A program made the translations under genes and the position numbers. The notes under the pieces are model-generated. The model was given only the letters and a program-made list of their open reading frames with translations. It made no database searches and had not been told where the DNA came from. Positions 14,202 to 19,357 of a stretch of DNA of 19,357 bases are shown piece by piece. This stretch comes from Thiobacillus sp. UBA3361 (lineage in GTDB: Bacteria; Pseudomonadota; Gammaproteobacteria; Burkholderiales; Thiobacillaceae), in assembly GCA_002360535.1 (NCBI GenBank), contig DEQR01000080.1, positions 1 to 19,357 on the forward strand, in the 5' to 3' direction. Position 1 is the first letter of the stretch. The number at the start of each line of letters is the position of its first letter.

Positions 14202-14206
14202 CTGAC

Positions 14207-15652
14207 ATGCTGATCTTCGACCATTCCCGTCTCGGCCGCCGCGCCGCCGCCCAGGCGGCGGGCGTCGCGCCGGCCGCCGCCGACATCCCCGCCGAACTGC
14301 TGCGTGCCGATCCGCCCGCCCTGCCCGAGGTCTCGGAGCTGGACGCGGTGCGCCACTACACCGGCCTGTCGCAGAAGAATTTCTCCATCGACACCCAGTT
14401 CTACCCCCTGGGGTCGTGCACCATGAAGTACAACCCCCGCGCCTGCAACAGCCTGGCCATGCTGCCCCAGTTCCTGGCGCGCCACCCCCTGGCCGACGCG
14501 GACACGGGCCAGGGCTTCCTGGCCTGCATGCACGAGCTGCAGGAGATGCTGCGGGTGGTCACCGGCATGGCCGGCGTGAGCTTGGCCCCCATGGCCGGCG
14601 CCCAGGGCGAATTCGCCGGGGTGGCCATGATCCGCGCCTACCACGACGCACGCGGCGACACGGCGCGTCAGGAGATCATCGTCCCCGACGCTGCCCACGG
14701 CACCAATCCGGCCACCGCCATCATGTGCGGCTACCGGGTGCGGGAGATACCCACCGACCGCCAGGGCAACGTGGACCTGGAGGCCCTGCGCGCCGCCGTC
14801 GGTCCCCACACGGCGGGGCTGATGCTCACCAACCCCTCCACCCTGGGGGTGTTCGAGCAGACCATCGTCGAGATCCAGAAGATCGTCCACGACGCCGGCG
14901 GCCTGACCTATTACGACGGGGCCAACCTGAACGCCATCCTGGGCCGGGTGCGGCCCGGCGACATGGGCTTCGACGTCATCCACATGAACCTGCACAAGAC
15001 CTTCTCCACCCCCCACGGCGGCGGCGGTCCGGGCGCGGGTCCGGTGGGAGTGTCCGAGCGCCTGCTGCCCTACCTGCCCATCCCACTGGTGGTGGAGGAG
15101 CGCGGCTTTTTCCGCTGGGCCGAGGAGGCCGACCGGCCCCAGTCCATCGGCCGCATGAGCGCCTTCGGCGGCAACATGGGCGTGCTGCTGCGCGCCTGGG
15201 TTTATGCCCGCATGCTGGGCCGGGACGGCCTGCACAGGGTGGCCGAGTTCGCCGCCCTGAACGCCAACTATCTGGCCGCGCGTCTGGCCCAGTCCGGCTT
15301 CGAACTGGCCTTCCCCGAGCGCCGCGCCAGCCACGAATTCATCGTCACCCTCAAGCGGCTCAAGGAGTCCACCGGCGTGTCCGCCATGGACTTTGCCAAG
15401 CGCCTGCTGGACTACGGTTTCCATGCCCCCACCACCTACTTCCCCCTGCTGGTGCCCGAGTGCCTGCTCATCGAGCCCACCGAGACCGAGAGCAAGGAGA
15501 CCCTGGACGCCTTCGTCGCGGCCATGGTGAAGGTGAAGCAGGAGGCGGAGACCGAGACCGAGCTGGTCAAATCCGCCCCACACACCCTGCCCGTGCGCCG
15601 GCTGGACGACGTGCGGGCGGCGCGGGAACTGGACCTGGTGTGGAAGCCATGA
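14207..15652 (+). CDS. gcvPB: Glycine dehydrogenase (decarboxylating) subunit 2
   Basis: This is the PLP-binding C-terminal-half subunit of the two-gene P protein and partners with GcvPA. The 481-aa protein has LSQKNFSIDTQFYPLGSCTMKYNPR, MAGVSLAPMAGAQGEFAGVAMIRAYH, VPDAAHGTNPATA, MLTNPSTLGVFE, YYDGANLNAILG and the PLP lysine site HMNLHKTFSTPHGGGGPG with Lys264. The C-terminal EPTETESKETLDAFVAAM is also characteristic. The ATG at 14207 gives MLIFDHSRLGRR, a common N-terminus for this subunit. The last few dozen residues are normal, and dgkA follows after 19 bases. Confidence 0.97.
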   Translation: MLIFDHSRLGRRAAAQAAGVAPAAADIPAELLRADPPALPEVSELDAVRHYTGLSQKNFSIDTQFYPLGSCTMKYNPRACNSLAMLPQFLARHPLADADTGQGFLACMHELQEMLRVVTGMAGVSLAPMAGAQGEFAGVAMIRAYHDARGDTARQEIIVPDAAHGTNPATAIMCGYRVREIPTDRQGNVDLEALRAAVGPHTAGLMLTNPSTLGVFEQTIVEIQKIVHDAGGLTYYDGANLNAILGRVRPGDMGFDVIHMNLHKTFSTPHGGGGPGAGPVGVSERLLPYLPIPLVVEERGFFRWAEEADRPQSIGRMSAFGGNMGVLLRAWVYARMLGRDGLHRVAEFAALNANYLAARLAQSGFELAFPERRASHEFIVTLKRLKESTGVSAMDFAKRLLDYGFHAPTTYFPLLVPECLLIEPTETESKETLDAFVAAMVKVKQEAETETELVKSAPHTLPVRRLDDVRAARELDLVWKP

Positions 15653-15671
15653 CGCGGGGGGGCCGGCCCAA

Positions 15672-16094
15672 ATGAATAACCAGACCGGCCGTGCCGCCGC
15701 CCCCGGCAACGGCACCGCCACCCGCCGTGAGAGCCCGCACAAGGGCAAGACCGGCCTGCGCCGGGTGGTGAACGCCTTCCTCTACTCCCTGTCCGGCCTC
15801 AACGCCGCCCTCAAGCACGAGGACGCCTTCCGCCAGGAGGTGATCCTGGCCGCCTTCCTGATCCCCGGCGCCTTCCTCCTCACCCACGACAACCTGGCCC
15901 GTGCCCTCATGATCGGCAGCGTGCTGCTGGTGCTGGTGGTGGAACTGATCAACTCCGCCATCGAGGCCACCGTGGATCGCATCTCCCTCAAGGACCACGA
16001 ACTGGCCAAGCGCGCCAAGGACATCGGCAGCGCCTCGGTGTTCATCGCCATGATGAACGTCATAGTGATGTGGGGGCTGGCGCTGAGCATGTAG
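15672..16094 (+). CDS. dgkA: Diacylglycerol kinase (prokaryotic, integral membrane)
   Basis: DgkA phosphorylates diacylglycerol to phosphatidic acid in the inner membrane, recycling lipid released during periplasmic glucan or LPS modification. The 140-aa protein has an amphipathic start to the domain (GLRRVVNAFLYSLSGLNAALKHEDAFRQEV), three membrane segments (about 54-72, 77-97 and 120-138) and the signature VELINSAIEATVDRISLKDHELAKRAKDIGSASVF with the conserved glutamates Glu91 and Glu98. An extra polar stretch of about 25 residues precedes the domain, so the real start could be further in. It follows gcvPB by 19 bases and may share its transcript, although its function is unrelated. Confidence 0.94.
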   Translation: MNNQTGRAAAPGNGTATRRESPHKGKTGLRRVVNAFLYSLSGLNAALKHEDAFRQEVILAAFLIPGAFLLTHDNLARALMIGSVLLVLVVELINSAIEATVDRISLKDHELAKRAKDIGSASVFIAMMNVIVMWGLALSM

Positions 16095-16139
16095 GCGGGC
16101 GGGCCGGCGTTAACTCACGCGTTGCTCCAGGAGTGTGGC

Positions 16140-16169
16140 TATACTGTGCGCATTGATACCTGCGCATTG
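16140..16169 (+). promoter_or_regulatory. Candidate ccdAB promoter -10 and direct-repeat operator
   Basis: TATACT (16140-16145) is a good -10; no convincing -35 lies at the right distance. Just downstream, the 9-mer TGCGCATTG occurs twice as a direct repeat (16147-16155 and 16161-16169), 14 bp start to start, ending 9 bases before the ccdA ATG. Paired repeats between promoter and antitoxin gene are a typical place for CcdA-CcdB autoregulation. The operator role is inferred. Confidence 0.5.
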
Positions 16170-16177
16170 GGGTGGTT

Positions 16178-16450
16178 ATGCAATCGATTCAACCCGCCGA
16201 TCCCGGTTCCGCAAGAGAACCCCGCAAGCATGCCAAGCGGGCCACCAACCTGAGCCTGAGCGCGGATGTTCTGGAAGCGGCAAGGGCGTTGGGTATCAAC
16301 GTCTCCCAAGTCTGCGACAGCCATCTGCGGGAGGTCGTGCGCCTTGAACGGGCTCGCCGCTGGCGCGAGGAGCATGTCGATTTCGTCGCCGCCTACAACG
16401 CCACCCTCGAAGCCGAGGGCCTGCCCCTGGACGAGTGGAAAACCTTCTGA
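16178..16450 (+). CDS. ccdA: CcdA-family type II antitoxin
   Basis: The 90-aa protein has an N-terminal ribbon-helix-helix region KRATNLSLSADVLEAARALGINVSQVCDSHLREVVR (about residues 20-54) for DNA binding and dimerisation. A charged C-terminal tail RRWREEHVDFVAAYNATLEAEGLPLDEWKTF matches the toxin-wrapping tail of chromosomal CcdA proteins. It should neutralise the CcdB encoded next and repress the operon with it. The ATG at 16178 has GGGGTGG a few bases upstream; an in-frame GTG two codons earlier is possible. Its TGA overlaps the ccdB ATG by one base (TGATG), the usual coupling in such modules. Confidence 0.9.
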   Translation: MQSIQPADPGSAREPRKHAKRATNLSLSADVLEAARALGINVSQVCDSHLREVVRLERARRWREEHVDFVAAYNATLEAEGLPLDEWKTF

Positions 16451-16767
16451 TGGCCAGGTTCGATGTGTATCCGAACCCCGGAGCGCATGCCGGTACAACC
16501 CCTTACCTGCTCGATGTGCAGAGCGACCTGCTTGATGGCTTGGACAGCCGGATGGTGATCCCGCTGCGGGGGCTCGAACACTTCGCCCATGTCAAGCTGC
16601 CCAGCCGGCTCACCCCGGTCATCGGCATCCTCGGCAAGGACTACATCCTGGAGACTCCCAAGATGGGCGCAGTACCGAGGCGTATTTTGAAATCCCCGGT
16701 GATATCCCTGGCCGATGAACAGGCACGAATCACCACGGCGCTGGATTTCTTGTTTCAGGGGTATTGA
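16450..16767 (+). CDS. ccdB: CcdB-family toxin (putative DNA gyrase poison)
   Basis: The 105-aa protein matches the CcdB fold pattern: ARFDVYPNPG, PYLLDVQSDLLDGLDSRMVIPLRGLE (compare the VDVQSD-RMVIPL pattern of F-plasmid CcdB), KLPSRLTPVIGILGKDYILETPKMGAVPRRIL and a final helix ITTALDFLFQGY. F-plasmid CcdB acts on GyrA through its last three residues Trp-Gly-Ile. Here the end is Gln-Gly-Tyr, so gyrase poisoning cannot be assumed. The start overlaps ccdA by one base. Base composition is less GC-extreme than in its neighbours. No terminator was found after it. Confidence 0.9.
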   Translation: MARFDVYPNPGAHAGTTPYLLDVQSDLLDGLDSRMVIPLRGLEHFAHVKLPSRLTPVIGILGKDYILETPKMGAVPRRILKSPVISLADEQARITTALDFLFQGY

Positions 16768-16912
16768 TCTGAATTTGCATTAGGTGACTCAAGACCACTT
16801 AAGCATGAATGAGAGGCTGTATGCCGTCGATGATGATGTTCCACGTCCCAGAGGATCCGGCCCTTCTTGTGGCAATCGGCGAAGTGGCGCTGCGACACGA
16901 GCACCTCAGCCC

Positions 16913-17002
16913 GCGTAGGGCGCAATAACCGAAGGGCATTGCGCCGAATGTAATGTACTTGCCACTCGGCGCAATACGGCTGTCGCCTATTGCGCCCTAC
17001 GC
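16913..17002. repeat. 90-bp palindromic element with 15-bp perfect terminal inverted repeats (REP/MITE-like)
   Basis: GCGTAGGGCGCAATA (16913-16927) is the exact reverse complement of TATTGCGCCCTACGC (16988-17002). A second inner pair, ATTGCGCCGA (16938-16947) and TCGGCGCAAT (16966-16975), is also perfect, so the element can fold into one long stem. It encodes nothing. It resembles the many GTAGGG-type dispersed palindromes of proteobacterial genomes, but family membership is from memory. Confidence 0.85.
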
Positions 17003-17059
17003 TTGCTGTCCTCGGTGGCGCGCAGCGACATCCGCCGGTTTTGACGTTAATCCCCCTCT

Positions 17060-17170
17060 GAGCCGCCTCGCCCAAGCGAGGGGACCCGAAGGGCGGCGAA
17101 GCGGGGCGTGCTTTCTTTGGTTACTTTCTTTGCACGAGCAAAGAAAGTAATGCGCCTGCCGGGCGCCCCC
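17060..17170. repeat. Second palindromic element with perfect TTACTTTCTTTGC hairpin
   Basis: TTACTTTCTTTGC (17121-17133) and GCAAAGAAAGTAA (17138-17150) are perfect complements around a 4-nt ACGA loop. Upstream lies a small CCTCGC/GCGAGG hairpin and the string GAAGGGCGGCGAAGCGGGGCG; downstream is a GC-rich CGGGCGCCCCCGG. I recall this TTTCTTTGG-TTACTTTCTTT hairpin as a dispersed intergenic repeat in several proteobacteria; copy number here cannot be judged. The outer limits are approximate. Confidence 0.75.
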
Positions 17171-17244
17171 GGCCAATGACACGCGGCAAACCAGGAACCG
17201 CAGGTTGGGCCACTTGGTGCGATCCAGTTCAATGATGAGGGAGT

Positions 17245-17275
17245 TTGCACATGAGATATGTACTAAAATCAGTAC
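17245..17275 (+). promoter_or_regulatory. Candidate promoter/operator of the Phd-PIN module
   Basis: TTGCAC (17245-17250) could be a -35, though no -10 stands at a clean spacing; TACTAAAAT follows close by. GTACT (17260-17264) and AGTAC (17271-17275) form a short inverted repeat around AAAATC, in the place where Phd/YefM-type antitoxins usually bind their own promoter. Confidence 0.4.
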
Positions 17276-17296
17276 CAAGCGCAACTGGAGCTCACC

Positions 17297-17566
17297 ATGC
17301 AAACCCTCCCCGCCCAGGAAGTCAAACGCCGTGGCCTGGCGGCCATCGAGGAACTGCTGCCCCAAGGCCCGGTGCACATCCTCAAGCACAACCGCCCCGC
17401 CTGCGTGGTGCTCAGCGAGGCGGAGTACGCCCGGCTCAACGCACGATCTTCGGCGCCCGCGGCCACCAGCGCCTGGGATGCCCTGCTGGCCACACCGGGG
17501 CACGGTGAAGAAACCCGTGAACAGGTGGACCAACGCCTCGCCGAGGAGCGGGATCGCTGGGAATGA
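17297..17566 (+). CDS. Phd/YefM-family type II antitoxin
   Basis: The 89-aa protein has the Phd/YefM N-terminal DNA-binding and dimerisation region: LPAQEVKRRGLAAIEELLPQGPVHILKHNRPACVVLSEAEYARL (residues 4-47). A polar, probably disordered C-terminal half ends in EQVDQRLAEERDRWE, which would bind the toxin. The next gene starts within its stop codon (ATGA, 4-bp overlap) and encodes a PIN-domain protein, so the pair forms a type II toxin-antitoxin module of VapBC-like logic with a Phd-type antitoxin. A GGAG-like sequence (TGGAG) lies about 8 bases before the ATG. Confidence 0.88.
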   Translation: MQTLPAQEVKRRGLAAIEELLPQGPVHILKHNRPACVVLSEAEYARLNARSSAPAATSAWDALLATPGHGEETREQVDQRLAEERDRWE

Positions 17567-17970
17567 AGCTGTTCCTGGACGCCTGCGTCCTGATCTATCG
17601 CCTGGAGGAGGTCCACCCCTGGAACGCCAGGGTCGCCGAACTGCTGCATGGCTTGCGGCTTGAACACCCGGATGCGGGATTGGCGGTGTCCCGGCTGTCG
17701 CAACTGGAATGCCGCATCAAACCCATGCGCGACGGCAACCAGGCCCGGCTGGAACGCTACGATGCCTTTTTCGCCAGCCCCGACCTGCGTGTGGTCGAAC
17801 TCGATGCCCATGTCATCGAGGGCGCGACACGGCTGCGTGCCTATTATGGACTCCGCACCCCGGATGCCATCCAGGCCGCGAGTTGCCTGTCGATGGGCGA
17901 GCCGGCCATCTTTATCAGCAACGACCGTGCCTTCGAGCGTCTCCCTTTCGCCGGCCTGCGCCTGATTTGA
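17563..17970 (+). CDS. PIN-domain ribonuclease toxin (VapC-like)
   Basis: The 135-aa protein carries the acidic residues expected of a PIN nuclease: Asp6 in LFLDACVLIYRLE, Glu49 in SQLECR, Asp101 in LRTPDAIQAASCL and Asp121 in FISNDRAFERL. All four are present, so magnesium-dependent RNA cleavage is plausible; VapC toxins often cut tRNA or rRNA, but the target here is unknown. Its start overlaps the antitoxin stop by 4 bp. The length is normal for the family and the frame is intact. Confidence 0.9.
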   Translation: MKLFLDACVLIYRLEEVHPWNARVAELLHGLRLEHPDAGLAVSRLSQLECRIKPMRDGNQARLERYDAFFASPDLRVVELDAHVIEGATRLRAYYGLRTPDAIQAASCLSMGEPAIFISNDRAFERLPFAGLRLI

Positions 17971-18010
17971 GACTGGGTCCCTGATGGGGCACGGAGTGCG
18001 CGCAGCCAGT

Positions 18011-18039
18011 TTGAGGCCGTCCCTCCCCAGCCGTATAAT
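18011..18039 (+). promoter_or_regulatory. Sigma70-type promoter of carAB
   Basis: TTGAGG (18011-18016) and a consensus TATAAT (18034-18039) are separated by exactly 17 bp. Transcription would start near 18046 and leave a leader of about 80 nt before carA. Confidence 0.8.
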
Positions 18040-18060
18040 GCCCCCATATTCAAGACCAAG

Positions 18061-18086
18061 GCGGGGTGGACGCGAGTCCATCCCGC
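18061..18086 (+). other. Leader hairpin in the carAB 5' untranslated region
   Basis: GCGGGGTGGAC (18061-18071) pairs with GTCCATCCCGC (18076-18086) over a GCGA tetraloop, with a single G-T wobble, giving an 11-bp stem of GNRA-loop type. No T-run follows, so it is not a standard terminator. It could stabilise or regulate the carAB messenger. Confidence 0.7.
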
Positions 18087-18127
18087 TTGTCGCGTCTGAA
18101 CGCTAACGCCTTGTTATTGGAGCAATC

Positions 18128-19288
18128 TTGTCCGCGCCCCGCATGTCTGCCCAGCCCGCCCTGCTCGCCCTGGCCGACGGCTCCCTGTTTCACGGCGTGT
18201 CCATCGGCGCCGAGGGGGCCGGGATCGGGGAGGTGGTGTTCAACACCGCCCTGACCGGCTACCAGGAAATCCTCACCGACCCGTCCTACTGCCGGCAGAT
18301 CGTCACCCTGACCTATCCGCACATCGGCAACGTGGGTACCAACCCCGAGGACGAGGAGTCCGGCAAGGTCTTTGCCTCCGGCCTGATCATCCGCGACCTG
18401 CCCATCCAGGCCAGCAACTTCCGCTCGACCCGTACCTTGCCCGAGTACCTGCGCGATAACGGCGTGGTGGCCATCGCCGGCATCGACACCCGCCGACTGA
18501 CCCGAATCCTGCGCGAGAAAGGCGCCCAGAACGGCTGCATCATGGCCGGCCCGAGTTTGACCCGGGCCGATGCCGACGAGGCCCTGGCCCAGGCGCGCGC
18601 CTTTCCCGGCCTGGCCGGCATGGATTTGGCCAAGGTGGTCAGCCGCGAGCAATCCGAGGGTTGGGAAGAGGGCGAATGGCGGCTGGGCCAGGGTTTCGGC
18701 CATTCCGGCGAAAAGCCCTTCCATGTGGTGGCCTATGACTTCGGGGTCAAGCGCAACATCCTGCGCATGCTGGCCGAGCGCGGCTGCCGGGTGACGGTGG
18801 TGCCGGCCCAGACCCCGGCGGCCGAGGTGCTGGCCATGCAGCCGGACGGGGTGTTCCTGTCCAACGGCCCGGGCGATCCGGAACCCTGCGACTATGCCAT
18901 CCGCGCCATCCGGGAGATTCTGGACAAGGGTGTGCCCACCTACGGCATCTGCCTTGGCCACCAATTGCTGGCCCTGGCCTCGGGCGCCAAGACCATCAAG
19001 ATGAAGTTCGGCCATCACGGCGCCAACCATCCGGTGCAAGATTTGGATACCAAGCAGGTGGCGATCACCAGTCAGAACCACGGCTTCGCGGTGGATGCCG
19101 ACAGCCTACCCAATAACCTTCGCGCCACCCACGTCTCGCTGTTCGACGGCAGCCTGCAGGGCATCGCCCGCACCGACTGCCCTGCCTTCAGCTTCCAGGG
19201 CCACCCCGAGGCGAGCCCCGGACCCCATGACGTCGCTTATCTGTTCGACCGCTTCGTCGGCATGATGAAGGAGCGCAAGAATGCCTAA
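18128..19288 (+). CDS. carA: Carbamoyl-phosphate synthase small (glutaminase) subunit
   Basis: CarA hydrolyses glutamine and channels ammonia to CarB, which makes carbamoyl phosphate for arginine and pyrimidine synthesis. The 386-aa protein has the small-subunit N-domain (LADGSLFHGVSIGAEGAGIGEVVFNTALTGYQEILTDPSY, GIDTRRLTRILREKGAQNGCIM). A class I glutamine amidotransferase domain follows: VVAYDFGVKRNILRML, LSNGPGDPEPCDYAI, the nucleophile site GICLGHQLLALASGAKT with Cys275, and FQGHPEASPGPHD. A TTG start at 18128 is chosen because TTGGAG stands 5 bases upstream; the in-frame ATG at 18143 has no ribosome binding site. It overlaps carB by 8 bp. Confidence 0.96.
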   Translation: MSAPRMSAQPALLALADGSLFHGVSIGAEGAGIGEVVFNTALTGYQEILTDPSYCRQIVTLTYPHIGNVGTNPEDEESGKVFASGLIIRDLPIQASNFRSTRTLPEYLRDNGVVAIAGIDTRRLTRILREKGAQNGCIMAGPSLTRADADEALAQARAFPGLAGMDLAKVVSREQSEGWEEGEWRLGQGFGHSGEKPFHVVAYDFGVKRNILRMLAERGCRVTVVPAQTPAAEVLAMQPDGVFLSNGPGDPEPCDYAIRAIREILDKGVPTYGICLGHQLLALASGAKTIKMKFGHHGANHPVQDLDTKQVAITSQNHGFAVDADSLPNNLRATHVSLFDGSLQGIARTDCPAFSFQGHPEASPGPHDVAYLFDRFVGMMKERKNA

Positions 19289-19357
19289 GCGTACCGATCT
19301 CGACAGCATCCTGATCATCGGCGCCGGCCCCATCATCATCGGCCAGGCCTGCGAGTT
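19281..19357 (+). CDS. carB: Carbamoyl-phosphate synthase large subunit, N-terminal fragment (truncated by window edge)
   Basis: An ATG at 19281 opens the reading frame MPKRTDLDSILIIGAGPIIIGQACE, the characteristic start of CarB with the ATP-grasp N-terminal GAGPIIIGQACE loop. Only 25 codons are in the window; the full protein is about 1070 aa. It begins inside the last codons of carA (8-bp overlap), so the two subunits are translationally coupled. A GGAG (19270-19273) about 7 bases upstream serves as ribosome binding site. Confidence 0.95.
   Translation, partial: MPKRTDLDSILIIGAGPIIIGQACE

Larger units (their letters stand above)
16768..17243. other. Long non-coding stretch with palindromic repeats between two toxin-antitoxin modules
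   Basis: No gene is supported in this stretch of about 480 bp. 16768-16912 has lower GC content and only short open frames; the minus frame there is not recognisable as any family and may be a gene remnant. 16913-17002 is an inverted-repeat element, 17060-17170 holds a second palindromic element, and the final part leads into the antitoxin promoter. The mixture suggests an insertion hot spot. Confidence 0.6.

Noticed and set aside
16768..17075. A minus-strand reading frame between the two toxin-antitoxin modules as a real gene
   Set aside because: It runs through the palindromic element, has no recognisable domain and no ribosome binding site; at best a gene remnant in 16768-16912.
18061..18086. 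Intrinsic terminator in the carAB leader
   Set aside because: The stem is good but is followed by TTGTCGCG rather than a run of T.

Overview
The window is GC-rich, densely packed proteobacterial chromosome carrying core-metabolism genes. The long riboflavin-nusB-thiL-pgpA-pncC-recA-recX run, the split GcvPA/GcvPB glycine decarboxylase and the carAB start point to a beta- or gammaproteobacterium. Protein matches are from memory, and I cannot name the genus from sequence alone.

Layout. (1) 1-555, minus: N-terminal part of aceE, cut by the window edge, divergent from what follows. (2) 813-8822, plus: ribD, a class I methyltransferase, ribE, a ribBA-type gene whose GTP cyclohydrolase II half is degenerate, ribH, nusB, thiL, pgpA, pncC, recA and recX. 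Most junctions overlap or are separated by a few bases, so this looks like one long transcription unit or overlapping units. It makes riboflavin and lumazine from GTP- and ribulose-5-phosphate-derived precursors, then moves to thiamine diphosphate, phosphatidylglycerol, nucleotide salvage and recombination. (3) 8819-10006, minus: an iron-type alcohol dehydrogenase, tail to tail with recX; the two stop codons share a TTAA. (4) 10106-15652, plus: a promoter, a tandem glycine riboswitch with an intrinsic terminator, then gcvT, gcvH, gcvPA, tpx and gcvPB. Glycine probably switches on its own degradation here. A thiol peroxidase gene lies between the two glycine decarboxylase subunit genes. (5) 15672-16094: dgkA. 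(6) 16095-17970: an accessory patch with a ccdAB toxin-antitoxin pair, about 530 bp of non-coding palindromic repeats, and a Phd-like antitoxin/PIN toxin pair. (7) 17971-19357: a good sigma70-type promoter, a leader hairpin, carA with a TTG start, and the first codons of carB.

The most unusual signal is a set of short intergenic elements built from seven-base units, upstream of thiL, gcvH, gcvPA and gcvPB. Three of the four are inverted arrays that can fold into hairpins with a strict 7-nt period. They come in two sequence families (CGCCTCA and CCTTGAA) with the same geometry. They fill nearly the whole gap between neighbouring genes, and three of the four genes immediately downstream show no Shine-Dalgarno sequence. 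No CRISPR array, tRNA, rRNA, transposase gene or phage gene was seen.
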